Positions 10,179-20,571 are shown, counted from the stretch's first letter. The stretch: 64,000 nt of DNA from Lysobacter oculi (GCF_003293695.1 NZ_CP029556.1:630001-694000), one strand, 5' to 3'. Numbers and translations are program-made. Notes: generated by a model from the letters alone, not told the origin.

Positions 10179-11038
10179 TCAGGGCTGGACCGGGGCGTGC
10201 GCGTCGAGTGAAGCGGCCAATGCATCGGCGACGGCGGCCGGTGCGCGCATCCACCCGAAATGCCCGTGGTGGCCGTCGGTCTGCGTGCGGTCGATGTGCT
10301 GGAGGTGGACCGCGCCACCCACGCGTTCGGCGAGCCCGCGCATCGAGGCTTCGGGGGCGTACCAGTCGTCATCGAGCAGCACGCCCTCCACCGGTACACG
10401 CACGTCGCGCATCAGCGGGTCCAGATCGCGGCCCATGCTGTGGATGAGGTAGCGCTCGGCGCGTCCGGTGCCGGCCCAGTCGCGCATCACGCCTTCGGCC
10501 TCGCGCCCGCCAAAACCAATGGTCCGCCCGGGCAGGGCACCGAAGCGCTTCGCCAGCCACGGCGTCAGCGTGAACAGCAGCGGCAGGCCCCAGCGCAGCC
10601 GCGCCGAGAAGGCGGGCGCGAAGGGCACGCCACTGCCGACCAGCCACAGCCGCGAGGCGGATTCCGGCGCCAATGCCAGCCGGCAGGCCGACATCTGACC
10701 ACCCAGGCTGTGGCCGCCGAGGATCGCCGGCAGGCCGGGCAGTCGCTCGGCCATGGCGCGCTGGCTGGCCGGGATGTCGCGTTCCAGCAGCTCGCGGTAG
10801 GCCCAGTTGCAGGCGTGCGAGGCGCGCAGCGAACTGCTGCCGTGCCCGCGCCATTCGTGCAGGAAGGTGGCGATGCCGCGTGCGGCCAGCGCTTCGGCGA
10901 AGGCCTGGTAATGCCGCGCGGCGACACCGAGCGCGGGCAGCCAGAGCAGGGCGGCGCGCGGCGATCCGGGGATGCAGGCGTCGAGCGTCCAGCGGTGGCC
11001 GTCCTCGCTGGCGAGCGCGATCTGTTCCATCGTCATGT

Positions 11039-11042
<4 letters not shown>
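10179..11042 (-). CDS. Alpha/beta-hydrolase (predicted esterase/lipase type)
   Basis: A 287-residue cytoplasmic alpha/beta-hydrolase with no signal peptide. The nucleophile elbow is GGHSLGGQ. The region around FLHEWRGHGSS matches the strand-helix segment seen in COG4757-type hydrolases. Probable acid and base residues lie near LLDDDWYAPEAS and DGHHGHFGWMR, where the His cluster is. The start ATG at 11042 overlaps the stop of thiD as ATGA, so translation is probably coupled. The substrate is unknown and nothing in the neighbourhood links it to thiamine synthesis beyond the overlap. Confidence 0.82.
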
Positions 11043-11840
<798 letters not shown>

Positions 11841-11851
<11 letters not shown>

Positions 11852-12521
11852 GGCGGCTGAAACGATGGTGGTGGTAGAGGGCGTAGCCGATGCCGACCAC
11901 GCCGGTCCAAGTGGCGGGGACGTAGAGCGCATCGTAGGAGAAGCGGCGGAACAGCAGCGCGCCGATGGCGCAGCCGGTGGCGAACGCGCCGATGGTCAGC
12001 ACCGACAGCTGCATGCGCTTGAACTCGAACGGCATGCCGCGCAGCGCGTGGCCGAGCGCGATGCCGATGTCGGTGAACAGGCCGGAGACATGCGTGGTAC
12101 GCACCAGGGCGTCGCTGTAGGTGGTGGCGATGGCGTTCTGCAGGCCGCAGGCCACGGCCGCGAAAACCGGGCCGGCCATGGTGCTGGACCTGAACGACAT
12201 GGCGGAGGCGAACAGCAGCGCCGAGACCATCGCCAGGGCCACGCCGTAGCGCCGCCCCAGCTTCAGGCGCTGGTCCTGGATGATGAGGCCGCCGGCCGCC
12301 GCGCCGGACACGAACGCAAGAATCATCGACGCCAGTTGCCCGCTCGCACGCCAGTTGCCGCCCGACAGCGCCTCGCCGAGCAGGGTGGTGGTGCCGGTCA
12401 GGTGGGTGATGCCCTGGTGCTGGAAGCCCATGTAGCCGACCACGTTGACCATGCCGGCGATGCAGGCCAGTGCGCAGGCACCGAGGATGACCCAGGCCGG
12501 CAAGCCGTCGCGGTTCTTCAT
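11841..12521 (-). CDS. YoaK/DUF1275-family membrane protein
   Basis: A 226-residue inner-membrane protein with about six hydrophobic segments. The first reads [20 protein letters not shown], followed by the conserved loop [18 protein letters not shown]. Another signature is [20 protein letters not shown] before [11 protein letters not shown]. These match DUF1275 (YoaK) proteins, whose function is unknown but which are often annotated as transporter-like. The gene lies 10 bp downstream of the GNAT gene and overlaps thiD by 11 bp, so it is part of the phoH-GNAT-yoaK-thiD-hydrolase array. Confidence 0.85.
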
Positions 12522-12531
12522 GGCGCGGTGC

Positions 12532-13068
12532 TCATGCCAGGTCTGCGGGGATCAGCGAAAACAGAACGGTGTCGCGCGGGGTGCCGCCATCCAGGATGCC
12601 GTGGCGGGCGATGCCTTCGCGCGTCGCGCCGCAGGCTTCCGCGACCTTGATGCTGGCGGCGTTGCCGGGCATCGCCATGATCTCGATGCGCACCAGGCCG
12701 AGTTCGTCGAACCCGAAACCTGCCGCCTGCGTTGCGGCCTGTCGCGCAAAGCCGTGGCCGGTGAACGCGCTGCCGATCCAGTAGCCGAGGTTGGCGCTGC
12801 GCCGCTCCAGGTTGAGCTGGTTGAGGCCGGTGCCGCCGACGAGCCTGTCTTCCTCATCGACCACCGCGAACGGAAAGCCCGTGCGCGTGGCCCAGGCCTG
12901 CATCGAATAGGCGATCCACGCCTCGGCATCAGCCGGCGTGTAGCCGGCGCGACACCACGCCAGCCACGGTGACAGTTCGGCGCGCGAGGCCTGCACCAGC
13001 CGGTGCAGGGCTTCGGCATCGTCCATCGCCCATGGCCGGATGCGGACGCGGGCATCCCTTCCCGCCAT
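12532..13068 (-). CDS. GNAT-family N-acetyltransferase (RimJ/RimL-like)
   Basis: A 178-residue acetyl-CoA-dependent acetyltransferase. The protein starts [20 protein letters not shown], typical of RimJ/RimL-type GNAT proteins that acetylate protein N-termini or small amines. It has [19 protein letters not shown], the [19 protein letters not shown] segment covering the acetyl-CoA pyrophosphate loop (Q/R-x-x-G-x-G/A region), and [20 protein letters not shown] with the conserved Asn. I place the start at the ATG at 13068, 5 bp after the phoH stop. The much longer open frame upstream is only phoH in another frame. The acceptor is unknown. Confidence 0.86.
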   Translation of the reverse strand: MAGRDARVRIRPWAMDDAEALHRLVQASRAELSPWLAWCRAGYTPADAEAWIAYSMQAWATRTGFPFAVVDEEDRLVGGTGLNQLNLERRSANLGYWIGSAFTGHGFARQAATQAAGFGFDELGLVRIEIMAMPGNAASIKVAEACGATREGIARHGILDGGTPRDTVLFSLIPADLA

Positions 13069-13073
13069 GGCGC

Positions 13074-14477
13074 TTACAGCACTTCCGACGCGTGGTCGGC
13101 CAGGCGCGAACGCTCGCCGCGACGCAGGGTGATGTGCGCGCTGTGTGCCCAGTTCTTGAAGCGGTCCACGGCGTAGGTCAGGCCCGATGTCGTTTCGGTC
13201 AGGTACGGCGTGTCGATCTGCTCTACGTTGCCCAGGCAGACGATCTTGGTGCCGGGGCCGGCGCGGGTGATCAGCGTCTTCATCTGCTTGGGCGTGAGGT
13301 TCTGCGCCTCGTCCAGGATGAGATAACGCGAGAGGAAAGTGCGACCACGCATGAAGTTCATCGAGCGGATCTTGATGCGCGATGCCAGCAGGTCGTTGGT
13401 CGCCGCGCGTTCCCAGCTGCCGCCGCCCTTGGCATTGGGCATCAGCACTTCCAGGTTGTCGGTGAGCGCCCCCATCCACGGCGTCATCTTTTCCTCTTCG
13501 GTGCCGGGCAGGAAGCCGATGTCCTCGCCCACGCTGACCGTGGCGCGGGTCATGATGATCTCGCGGTAGCGCTGCGCGTCCATGGTCTGCGCCAGGCCGG
13601 CGGCCAGCGTCAGCAGCGTCTTGCCGGTGCCGGCGGTGCCGAGCAGGGTGACGAAGTCGATGTCCGGGTCCATCAGCGCGTTGAGCGCGAAGTTCTGCTC
13701 GCGGTTGCGCGCGGTGATGCCCCACACGGCGTGCTGCTGGCTGCGGTAGTCATCGACGATCTGCAGCACCGCCTTGCCGCCGCCGACCGAGGCCACGCGG
13801 AACTCGCTCTGCTCGTCGCCGGGCAGGTACAGGAACTGGTTGGCATACCAGTCGTCGTCATCCGACGTCGCCACTTCGTAATAGGTGCGGCCCTTGTCCG
13901 TCCACGACTTCAGCTCCTTGCCGCTGCGCTGCCAGAAATCCGCGGGCAGGGCTGTGGAGCCGGTGAACAGCAGGTTGAAATCGTCGAGCGCGCGGTCGTT
14001 CTCGTAGTCCTCGCTGGGGATGCCGGCGATCGCCGCCTTGATCCGCAGGTTGATGTCCTTGGAGACAAAGACCACGTGCTGGCCGGGCTCGCGCGCCTGC
14101 AACGCGACGATGGCCGCGAGGATGTGGTTGTCCGGCATCACCGTGCCGAAGGCGTCGCCACCGCCGCCGAAACCGGCGGTCTGGAATCGCAGCACGCCGC
14201 GCGCCGCCTCGCTCTTGAGTTGCAGGCCACCCGGCGGCCGCAGCTTGAGGCCGGTGGCGATCTTGTCGGCGCCCTGTTCCTCGATCAGTTCGTTGATGAA
14301 GCGGCTCACCTGGCGGGCGTTGCGCGAAGCCTCGCTGGTGCCCTTCTTGCCGTTGTCGAGTTCCTCGATCACCTGCATCGGCAGGAACACATCGTGTTCC
14401 TCGAACTTGAACAACGCGGTCGGGTCGTGCATCAACACATTGGTGTCGAGGACGTAGAGGCGCTTGCCTTCGGTCAT
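13074..14477 (-). CDS. PhoH-family ATPase with N-terminal PIN domain (PhoH2 type)
   Basis: A 467-residue fusion of a PIN ribonuclease domain and a PhoH-type helicase/ATPase. Enzymes of this layout (PhoH2) unwind and cut RNA. The PIN domain starts at residue 8 with YVLDTNVLMHDP (Asp11 as a metal ligand) and continues through EELDNGKKG and KDINLRIKA. The PhoH domain has Walker A GTAGTGKT at about residues 279-286 and Walker B YLILDEAQNLTP, followed by RAGPGTKIVCLGN. It has a clean 85-bp upstream gap holding the gcvR-bcp terminator, so it probably has its own promoter and heads the phoH-GNAT-yoaK-thiD array. Confidence 0.93.
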   Translation of the reverse strand: MTEGKRLYVLDTNVLMHDPTALFKFEEHDVFLPMQVIEELDNGKKGTSEASRNARQVSRFINELIEEQGADKIATGLKLRPPGGLQLKSEAARGVLRFQTAGFGGGGDAFGTVMPDNHILAAIVALQAREPGQHVVFVSKDINLRIKAAIAGIPSEDYENDRALDDFNLLFTGSTALPADFWQRSGKELKSWTDKGRTYYEVATSDDDDWYANQFLYLPGDEQSEFRVASVGGGKAVLQIVDDYRSQQHAVWGITARNREQNFALNALMDPDIDFVTLLGTAGTGKTLLTLAAGLAQTMDAQRYREIIMTRATVSVGEDIGFLPGTEEEKMTPWMGALTDNLEVLMPNAKGGGSWERAATNDLLASRIKIRSMNFMRGRTFLSRYLILDEAQNLTPKQMKTLITRAGPGTKIVCLGNVEQIDTPYLTETTSGLTYAVDRFKNWAHSAHITLRRGERSRLADHASEVL

Positions 14478-14502
14478 GCGGCGTTCTTCCTTCGGGGCGT
14501 GG

Positions 14503-14542
14503 AAACGAAAACGCCACCGTCCGGCGGGGCCGGGCGATGGCG
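14503..14542 (-). terminator. Rho-independent terminator of the gcvR-bcp operon
   Basis: Read on the minus strand, a 14-bp stem (arms 14542-14529 and 14525-14512, one G-T pair and one C-A mismatch) with a CCC loop is followed by TTTTCGTTT. It sits between the bcp stop and the phoH start. Confidence 0.8.
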
Positions 14543-14562
14543 TCGGGAGCGGGGTGCGCGGG

Positions 14563-15051
14563 TCACTGCGATCGCGCGTCCTTGAGAGTGTCGAGTACCG
14601 CCTGTGCGTGGCCCGGCACCTTCACCGGCTGCCAGACGTGGGCGATGCGGCCTTCGGGGTCGATCAGGTAGGTGCTGCGGACGATGCCTTCGTACTCGCG
14701 GCCGTAGAGCTTCTTCGGCTGGATCACGCCGAAGGCGCGGCACAGGCGTTCGTCGGCGTCGCTGACCAGCGGGAACTCGAAACCCTGCTTGGTGCAGAAG
14801 TTGGCATGCGTCTTCACCGAATCCTTCGACACGCCCAGCACGTCGGCGCCGAGCTTGCGGAAGTCATTCAGAAGCGCCTGGAAGTCGCGGCCCTCGGTGG
14901 TGCAGCCCGGCGTGTTGTCCTTCGGGTAGAAGTAGAGGACGAGCCAGCTGTCCGCGTAGTCACCGAGGGTGACGCTGCCGCCATCGCCCAGCGCGAGCGG
15001 CAGCTTGAGGGTGGATGCGGGGAGTTTTTTGCCGGCTTCGGGCGTCGTCAT
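14563..15051 (-). CDS. bcp: Thiol peroxidase of the Bcp/PrxQ type
   Basis: This cytoplasmic peroxiredoxin reduces hydrogen peroxide and organic hydroperoxides using thioredoxin. The 162-residue protein has the peroxidatic Cys50 in NTPGCTTEGRDF and the usual YFYPKD lead-in. The second Cys found five residues later in many Bcp proteins is missing (Gly-Arg there). Resolution would have to use Cys86 (NFCTKQG), Cys104 (RLCRAFG), or a one-Cys mechanism; this is inference. It lies 2 bp after gcvR, the same pair and order as in E. coli, and ends at a clear terminator. Confidence 0.94.
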   Translation of the reverse strand: MTTPEAGKKLPASTLKLPLALGDGGSVTLGDYADSWLVLYFYPKDNTPGCTTEGRDFQALLNDFRKLGADVLGVSKDSVKTHANFCTKQGFEFPLVSDADERLCRAFGVIQPKKLYGREYEGIVRSTYLIDPEGRIAHVWQPVKVPGHAQAVLDTLKDARSQ

Positions 15052-15053
15052 CG

Positions 15054-15614
15054 TCAGAACTTCATCGGATCCATGATGGCGTCGAGGTTCAGGTGGTCGC
15101 AGAACTCGAGGAAGTCATCGCGCAGCGAGGCGATGTGCATGTCGGCCGGCACCCCGATGGTGATCTGCGCGGTGAACATCTCGGCGCCGGTCTGCATCGC
15201 CTTGTAGCGCGAGCTGTGCAGGTTCTCGACGGTGATGCCCTGGCGGTCGAAGAAATCCGCCAGCTGGAACAGGATGCCCGGCTTGTCGGCGGCCACCACT
15301 TCCACGATGTAGGGAATCAGGTTGGACTGCAGCGGCTTGGGGCCGGTGCGGTAGTGGACGATGCGCAGGGATTCATCGCGGCCCAGGCGCTCGATCATCG
15401 TTTCCAGCTTGGCCACCGCGTCCCACGAACCCGTGGCGAGCGCGGACACCGAGACATCGCGCCCCACCGTGGTCAGGCGTGCATCGACCAGGTTGCAGCC
15501 GCTGTCCGCGATGCGGCGGGTGACCGACAGCAGCGGCGAAGCCGGGTGCGTGCTGTAGGCGTTGATGAAGAGATGGTTCTCGTTCTGCGAAGGTCGTGCG
15601 GACTGGTCGTTCAA
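15054..15614 (-). CDS. gcvR: ACT-domain regulator, GcvR-like (glycine cleavage repressor)
   Basis: A 186-residue protein with two ACT domains, the layout of GcvR, which in E. coli binds GcvA and represses the glycine cleavage genes when glycine is scarce. The first ACT domain is seen around SVTRRIADSGCNLVDARLTT, the second around VEVVAADKPGILFQLADFF with RQGITVENLHS. No ATG is suitable. I chose the TTG at 15614 (LNDQSARPSQNEN...) with GGAAC upstream. The gcvR-bcp pair diverges from dapA-bamC exactly as in E. coli, which supports the name. No gcvA is in the window. Confidence 0.85.
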   Translation of the reverse strand: MNDQSARPSQNENHLFINAYSTHPASPLLSVTRRIADSGCNLVDARLTTVGRDVSVSALATGSWDAVAKLETMIERLGRDESLRIVHYRTGPKPLQSNLIPYIVEVVAADKPGILFQLADFFDRQGITVENLHSSRYKAMQTGAEMFTAQITIGVPADMHIASLRDDFLEFCDHLNLDAIMDPMKF

Positions 15615-15782
15615 GGCGGTTCCGGGGTGACAGGCGCGAAGGCCTGAACGGTAGCCCGCATGCGGCGGGAAGCTCGGTGCAGGATACTTGCCGGGCATTT
15701 CAGGCCGCAAGTAACATGCGGCGGCACCCGGTGCCGTGTTTTCCGCGCCCGCGCACCGCTTCTTCACGCCAAGGGCACCGTC

Positions 15783-16709
15783 TTGCCACACGCTCCGCTT
15801 GTACTTGCCGGCAGCATCACCGCGCTGGCCACGCCGTTCGCCACCGATGGTTCGGTGGATTTCGATGCCTGGCGCCGGCTCATCGACCTGCAGCTCGAAG
15901 GCGGCACCCAGGCGCTGGTCGTTGCCGGCTCCACGGGCGAGGCCGCCGCGCTCACCGACGCCGAATTCGACGCGCTTCTCCGCGCCGCCGTGGCCCAGGT
16001 CGCCGGTCGCGTGCCGGTGCTGGCCGGCACCGGCCTGTCGAACACCGCCAAGACCATCGCGCTGACCCGCCACGTGGCCGCGCTCGGCGCCGATGCCGCA
16101 TTGGTCGTCACGCCGCCCTATGTGCGCCCCACCCAGGCCGGTCTGCTCGCGCATTACCGCGCGGTCGCCGCCGAAGGGGGGCTGCCGGTCGTCCTCTACA
16201 ACGTGCCGGGCCGCACCGGCTGCGACATGCAGCCCGAGACCGCCGCCGCGCTCGCCGTCGACCCCAACATCATCGGCATCAAGGAAGCGGTGTCCGAGTT
16301 GGCGCGCATGGCGGCGCTGCTGGAACTGAAATCACCCGGCTTCGCGATTCTGTCGGGCGATGACCCGACCGCCTGCCGCGCCATGCTGGCCGGCGCCGAC
16401 GGCGTGATCTCGGTGGCGTCCAACGTGCTGCCGGCCGCGATGCGCCGCCTCTGCGACCACGCCCGTGCCGGCGAAACCGAGCCCGCCGCCGCCCTCGACG
16501 GTGCGCTGCAGCCGCTGTTCGACTTCATCGGCTGCGAACCCAACCCCATCCCGGTGAAGGCGCTGCTGCGCCATGCCGGCCTCGGTGACGGCCTGCGCCT
16601 GCCGCTGACTTCGCTGGCCAGCGGGAACGAAAGCCGGCTCGCGCCCGCGGCAGCGGCTATCCTTGCCCTTGAGAACGAATGCCGCCGTCCATCGCCGGCA
16701 TCCACATGA
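15783..16709 (+). CDS. dapA: 4-hydroxy-tetrahydrodipicolinate synthase
   Basis: DapA condenses pyruvate with aspartate semialdehyde, the first committed step to lysine and diaminopimelate. The 308-residue TIM-barrel protein has [11 protein letters not shown] at the N-terminus, [14 protein letters not shown], the catalytic Tyr139 in [11 protein letters not shown] and the Schiff-base Lys167 in NIIGIKEAV. The start is a TTG at 15783, with AAGGGC eight bases upstream. Longer in-frame starts would extend into the intergenic region shared with gcvR. It is followed 17 bp later by the bamC-like lipoprotein gene. Confidence 0.93.
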   Translation: MPHAPLVLAGSITALATPFATDGSVDFDAWRRLIDLQLEGGTQALVVAGSTGEAAALTDAEFDALLRAAVAQVAGRVPVLAGTGLSNTAKTIALTRHVAALGADAALVVTPPYVRPTQAGLLAHYRAVAAEGGLPVVLYNVPGRTGCDMQPETAAALAVDPNIIGIKEAVSELARMAALLELKSPGFAILSGDDPTACRAMLAGADGVISVASNVLPAAMRRLCDHARAGETEPAAALDGALQPLFDFIGCEPNPIPVKALLRHAGLGDGLRLPLTSLASGNESRLAPAAAAILALENECRRPSPAST

Positions 16710-16726
16710 ACCCCCAGGAGATTTCC

Positions 16727-17251
16727 ATGCGCATCGCTTCCCCCGGCCGCGTCGCCGTCATCGCCAGCCTTGTCGTCGCCGTCGCGCTGACCTCCGGCTG
16801 CAGCTGGTTCCGCAAGGACAACGCCGCCTACAAGCTGACTGGTGAAGCGCGCCCGCTGGAAGTCCCGCCGGACCTTGACCGCCCGGCCACCGATGGCGCC
16901 ATGACCGTGCCGGCCCAGGGCGGCGGCAGCGTGATGGCATCCAGCGCCGGTCGTGGTGGCCAGTCGGCCGCCGCGCCTTCGGGCTTCAACCTGGCCGGCG
17001 TCGACCGCGATGCCGCCTTTGCCCGCGTCGGCGACGCGCTGGCCGGTATCCAGGGCGTGACCATCGCCAGCAAGGCCCAGCTGCTCGGCAGCTACGACGT
17101 CAGCTACGGCGGCGCCGACTTCCTGGTCCGCACCGCGCAGACCCAGAACGGCGTCTACATTTCGGCGGTCGACCCGCGCGGCCTGCCGGAAACCCGTGAA
17201 GGCCCGCTGGCCCTCATCGCCCAGCTCAAGGCCAAGCTCGGCGGCCAGTAA
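16727..17251 (+). CDS. bamC: Short BamC-like outer-membrane lipoprotein
   Basis: A 174-residue lipoprotein with signal peptide MRIASPGRVAVIAS... and lipobox LTSGC (Cys25). After the lipid anchor comes a conserved low-complexity stretch, KLTGEARPLEVPPDLDRPA, resembling the BamD-binding N-terminus of BamC. Only one compact domain follows (about residues 85-174), whereas E. coli BamC has two and is twice as long. BamC is an accessory part of the machine that folds outer-membrane proteins. Position right after dapA, as in E. coli, is the strongest support. The start at 16727 has a strong AGGAG site. Confidence 0.8.
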   Translation: MRIASPGRVAVIASLVVAVALTSGCSWFRKDNAAYKLTGEARPLEVPPDLDRPATDGAMTVPAQGGGSVMASSAGRGGQSAAAPSGFNLAGVDRDAAFARVGDALAGIQGVTIASKAQLLGSYDVSYGGADFLVRTAQTQNGVYISAVDPRGLPETREGPLALIAQLKAKLGGQ

Positions 17252-17296
17252 GGGCAGGGTGGTCGATGCCGGTCGGCTTCCGGCATCGACATGACG

Positions 17297-17322
17297 AAAC
17301 GGGCGCCTTGGGCGCCCGTTTT
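17297..17322 (+). terminator. Rho-independent terminator of dapA-bamC
   Basis: AAACGGGCGCC, loop TTG, GGCGCCCGTTTT forms an 11-bp perfect stem ending in a short T run. It lies 45 bp after bamC and 25 bp before the end of convergent fdxA, so it may serve both. Confidence 0.88.
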
Positions 17323-17347
17323 CATTGGGATGCGATGTCGGCCTGGG

Positions 17348-17671
17348 TCAGCGCTCGAGGTAGGGCAGCTTGTCCGGCTTGCCGTCCCATTCCTTGGCTT
17401 CCGGCAGCGGGTCCTTGCGGGTGGTGATCACCGGCCACTCGGCGGAGAGTTCCGCATTGAGCGCGATGTAGCCTTCCTGGCCGGCCGGCACGTCGTCTTC
17501 GGGATAGATCGCGTTGGCCGGGCATTCCGGCTCGCACAGGGTGCAATCGATGCACTCGATCGGGTCGATGACGAGGAAGTTGGCGCCTTCGTGGAAACAG
17601 TCCACCGGGCAGACCTCGACACAGTCCGTGTACTTGCACTTGATGCAGTTGTCGGTGACGACGAAGGGCAT
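17348..17671 (-). CDS. fdxA: 7Fe ferredoxin FdxA
   Basis: A 107-residue soluble ferredoxin with one [3Fe-4S] and one [4Fe-4S] cluster. It starts [20 protein letters not shown]. Cluster cysteines are Cys9, Cys17 and Cys21 in the first half and Cys40, Cys43, Cys46 and Cys50 in [17 protein letters not shown], the usual spacing for the proteobacterial FdxA family. The acidic C-terminal tail continues to [10 protein letters not shown]. It would carry electrons for a redox partner not identifiable here. It is a single gene with tRNA-Glu just upstream on the same strand. Confidence 0.95.
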   Translation of the reverse strand: MPFVVTDNCIKCKYTDCVEVCPVDCFHEGANFLVIDPIECIDCTLCEPECPANAIYPEDDVPAGQEGYIALNAELSAEWPVITTRKDPLPEAKEWDGKPDKLPYLER

Positions 17672-17717
17672 GGCGGACCGGCGATGAGTAGGGCGCGATC
17701 GCGCCCGCCCATGAATG

Positions 17718-17793
17718 TGGTACTCCCTACGGGACTCGAACCCGTGTTTACGCCGTGAGAGGGCGTCGTCCTGGACCGCTAGACGAAGGGAGC
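17718..17793 (-). tRNA. tRNA-Glu (anticodon CTC)
   Basis: The 76-nt cloverleaf reads on the minus strand. The acceptor GCTCCCT pairs with AGGGAGT, followed by discriminator A and an encoded CCA. The anticodon loop CTCTCAC is closed by ACGCC/GGCGT. The T arm contains GTTCGAGTC. The CTC anticodon reads GAG. Confidence 0.95.
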
Positions 17794-17796
17794 GGA

Positions 17797-17826
17797 TTGG
17801 TCGCATGAATGCGAGGAGGATAGTAT
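17797..17826 (+). promoter_or_regulatory. Candidate promoter of the pcnB-folK-pan-pgi run
   Basis: TTGGTC (17797-17802) and TAGTAT (17821-17826) are 18 bp apart, 38 bp before the pcnB ATG and just upstream of the divergent tRNA-Glu. The A/T-rich patch stands out in this GC-rich sequence, but the -35 match is only partial. Confidence 0.35.
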
Positions 17827-17863
17827 AGAGGGCTTCGCGCAAATTGGCACGCCCACGGGACGC

Positions 17864-19198
17864 ATGTCCGAAACCACTTCCAACGCCGCTTCGCCCGTGC
17901 TGCTCAGCATCCCGCGTGACGCCCACGCCGTGTCCCGCCGCGACATCAGCCCCAATGCGCTGCGGGTGCTCTACCGCCTGCGCGAGGCCGGTTTCCAGGC
18001 CTATCTGGTCGGCGGTGCCGTCCGCGACCTGCTGATCGGCGTCATCCCCAAGGACTTCGATGTCGCCACCGACGCCACGCCGGAAGAGGTCAAGTCGCTG
18101 TTCCGCAACTGCCGGCTGATCGGCCGGCGTTTCCGCCTGGCGCATGTGGTGTTTGGCCGCGAGATCATCGAGGTCGCCACCTTCCGCGCCGCTGGCGGCA
18201 ACGACGACAGCGGCGACCGCGAGATCCACGACGACGGCCGCGTCCTGCGCGACAACATCTACGGCAGCATCGAGGAAGACGCGGTGCGCCGCGACTTCAC
18301 CGCCAACGCGCTGTATTACGCGATCGAGGATTTCTCGGTGCGCGACTACACCGGCGGCCATGCCGATGTCATCGCCCGCAAGCTGCGCCTGATCGGCGAC
18401 CCGGAATCCCGCTACCGCGAGGATCCGGTGCGGATGCTGCGGGCGATCCGGCTGGCGGCCAAGCTCGATTTCGAAATTGAGGCGGCCACCGCCGAACCGA
18501 TCCCGCGCCTGGCCGGACTGCTGGCCGAAGCCGCGCCGGCCCGCCTGTTCGAGGAATGCCTGAAGCTGTTCCTGTCCGGCCATGCGGTCGCCAGTTTCGA
18601 GGGCCTGGAGCGCCACGGCCTGCTCGCCGTGCTGCTGCCGGAAACCGCCGAGGCCCTGCGCGCCAACCGTAGTGGTGCGCTGCGCCGGATGCTGGTCGCC
18701 GGCCTCGCCAACACCGATGACCGCGTCGCGCGCGATGAGCCGGTGTCGCCGGCCTTCCTGTTCGCGCTGCTGCTGTGGCCGGCCTATTGCCGCGCGTTGA
18801 TGGCGCTGCAGGCGCAGGGCATGCATGTGTCCGAAGCGCAACGCCGCGCCGCCGACCGCGTGACCGTGCACCAGACCAAGATGATCGCGTTGCCGCGCCG
18901 GTTCTCCATCCCGATGCAGGAAATCTGGCTGCTGCAGTCGCGGTTCTCGCAGCGCAAGCGGGTGGGGCGCTGGATGGCGCATCCGCGTTTCCGCGCAGCC
19001 TTCGATTTCCTGCAGCTGCGCCAGCACGCCTCCAACGAGCATGCCGCCGACATCGCCTACTGGCATGAGGAGCAGGTGCGCGGGGGGATGGAGGAAGCGG
19101 CCGATGCCGCGCCTTCGCCCGACGACATCGCCGCCGAGGAAGCCGAGCACGCCGAAGGTGGGCCGCGTCGTCGCCGCCGCCGGCGTCGCAACGGCTGA
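17864..19198 (+). CDS. pcnB: Poly(A) polymerase PcnB
   Basis: PcnB adds 3' poly(A) tails to RNA, which promotes RNA decay. The 444-residue protein has the class II nucleotidyltransferase head: [20 protein letters not shown] and [11 protein letters not shown] with the catalytic Asp pair. These are followed by [12 protein letters not shown] and [17 protein letters not shown], and then the tRNA-nucleotidyltransferase-like neck. Features typical of PcnB rather than Cca are the segment [19 protein letters not shown] and the very basic C-terminal tail (residues about 433-444, mostly Arg). folK follows after 8 bp, an arrangement shared with E. coli and pseudomonads. Confidence 0.93.
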   Translation: MSETTSNAASPVLLSIPRDAHAVSRRDISPNALRVLYRLREAGFQAYLVGGAVRDLLIGVIPKDFDVATDATPEEVKSLFRNCRLIGRRFRLAHVVFGREIIEVATFRAAGGNDDSGDREIHDDGRVLRDNIYGSIEEDAVRRDFTANALYYAIEDFSVRDYTGGHADVIARKLRLIGDPESRYREDPVRMLRAIRLAAKLDFEIEAATAEPIPRLAGLLAEAAPARLFEECLKLFLSGHAVASFEGLERHGLLAVLLPETAEALRANRSGALRRMLVAGLANTDDRVARDEPVSPAFLFALLLWPAYCRALMALQAQGMHVSEAQRRAADRVTVHQTKMIALPRRFSIPMQEIWLLQSRFSQRKRVGRWMAHPRFRAAFDFLQLRQHASNEHAADIAYWHEEQVRGGMEEAADAAPSPDDIAAEEAEHAEGGPRRRRRRRRNG

Positions 19199-19206
19199 GT
19201 TTTCGC

Positions 19207-19713
19207 ATGATGGAGCTGGCTGAAACGCCGGTCATCGCCCACATCGGCTTGGGGGGCAATGTCGGCGACGTGGCCGCCACGCTGGACGCCGCGCTGGCCG
19301 GCATCGACGCATTGCCAGGCAGCCGCGTCATCGCCACCTCGCGCTTCTACCGCACGGCACCGGTCGGCGGCATCGCGCAGGACGATTTCATCAATGCGGT
19401 GGCGCGCATCGAAACCCGCTTGCCGGCACCTGCATTGCTGGACGGACTGTTCGCCATCGAACGCGCGCATGGCCGTGACCGCCATCGCGAACAGCGTTGG
19501 GGGCCGCGCACGCTCGACCTCGACCTGTTGCTGTACGGCGACGAGCGCATCGAGGCCGATGGCCTGACGGTGCCGCATCCACGCATCGCCGAACGTGCCT
19601 TCGTGCTGGTGCCGCTGCTGGAGGTGTCGCCGGAGGTGGTGATCTCCGACATCGGCCCCGCGCGTGACGCGCTGGCGATGATCGGAACTTGCGGCTGTGA
19701 AGCGTTAGGCTAG
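19207..19713 (+). CDS. folK: 2-amino-4-hydroxy-6-hydroxymethyldihydropteridine pyrophosphokinase
   Basis: HPPK transfers pyrophosphate from ATP to 6-hydroxymethyl-dihydropterin in folate synthesis. The 168-residue protein has [19 protein letters not shown], the pterin-binding [18 protein letters not shown], and the PROSITE-type signature [14 protein letters not shown] with the two Mg-binding Asp residues. [15 protein letters not shown] closes the fold. It starts 8 bp after pcnB with two ATG codons in a row (19207 and 19210); the first is used here. It leads into panB. Confidence 0.94.
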   Translation: MMELAETPVIAHIGLGGNVGDVAATLDAALAGIDALPGSRVIATSRFYRTAPVGGIAQDDFINAVARIETRLPAPALLDGLFAIERAHGRDRHREQRWGPRTLDLDLLLYGDERIEADGLTVPHPRIAERAFVLVPLLEVSPEVVISDIGPARDALAMIGTCGCEALG

Positions 19714-19731
19714 TCGCCCTCCCCAGACGCG

Positions 19732-20556
19732 ATGGCCGACATGCCCGACGTTTCCGCCAAACCCGTGACGGTGCCCGATCTGGCCGCCATGCGCGCCGCC
19801 GGCCACAAGTTGGTGATGCTGACCTGCTACGACGCCGGTTTTACCCGCACGCTGGATGCCAACGGCGTCGACCTGATCCTGGTCGGCGACTCGCTGGGCA
19901 TGGTGGTGATGGGGCTGGGTTCGACCCTGCCGGTCACGCTCGACGCGATGGTCTACCACACGCGCTGCGTGGCGCGGGCGCGGCGCCGGGCATTGGTGGT
20001 GGCCGACCTGCCGTTCCAGACCGATGCCACGCCGCTGCGTGCGCTCAAGGCGGCGACGCGGCTGCTGCAGTCGGGCGCCGGCATGGTCAAGCTGGAAGGC
20101 GCCGGCCACAAACTCGAGACCATCCGCTATCTGGTCGAGCGCGAGATTCCGGTCTGCGCGCACCTCGGGCTGACGCCGCAGTCGGTGCTGCGCTTCGGCG
20201 GCTTCAAGGTGCAGGGCCGTGGCGATGCGGCGGCGGAAAAACTCCGCGCGGAAGCGCTCGCCGTGGCCGAAGCCGGGGCCACGTTGCTAGTGCTGGAAGC
20301 GGTGCCGTCGGCGCTGGCGACTGCGATCACCCAGGCTTCGCACATCCCCACCATCGGCATCGGCGCCGGCGCCGGTTGCGATGGCCAGGTGCTGGTGCTG
20401 TACGACATGCTCGGGCTGGAGAGCGGCCATCGCCGACCGCGCTTCGTGCGCGATTTCCTGGCCGATGGCGGTTCGGTCGCCGGCGCGGTGCGGGCCTTCG
20501 CCGACGCCGTGCAGGACGGCAGTTTCCCGGCCGCAGAACACAGCTATGAAGCCTGA
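19732..20556 (+). CDS. panB: 3-methyl-2-oxobutanoate hydroxymethyltransferase
   Basis: PanB transfers a hydroxymethyl group from methylene-THF to alpha-ketoisovalerate to give ketopantoate, the first step to pantothenate. The 274-residue TIM-barrel shows [27 protein letters not shown] with the metal-binding Asp, [28 protein letters not shown], and [12 protein letters not shown] with the general-base Glu. [20 protein letters not shown] is the conserved C-terminal block. An alternative start three codons in (19741) is equally possible. panC follows after 15 bp. Confidence 0.95.
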   Translation: MADMPDVSAKPVTVPDLAAMRAAGHKLVMLTCYDAGFTRTLDANGVDLILVGDSLGMVVMGLGSTLPVTLDAMVYHTRCVARARRRALVVADLPFQTDATPLRALKAATRLLQSGAGMVKLEGAGHKLETIRYLVEREIPVCAHLGLTPQSVLRFGGFKVQGRGDAAAEKLRAEALAVAEAGATLLVLEAVPSALATAITQASHIPTIGIGAGAGCDGQVLVLYDMLGLESGHRRPRFVRDFLADGGSVAGAVRAFADAVQDGSFPAAEHSYEA

Positions 20557-20571
20557 CGAGGCAGCCTCCCC

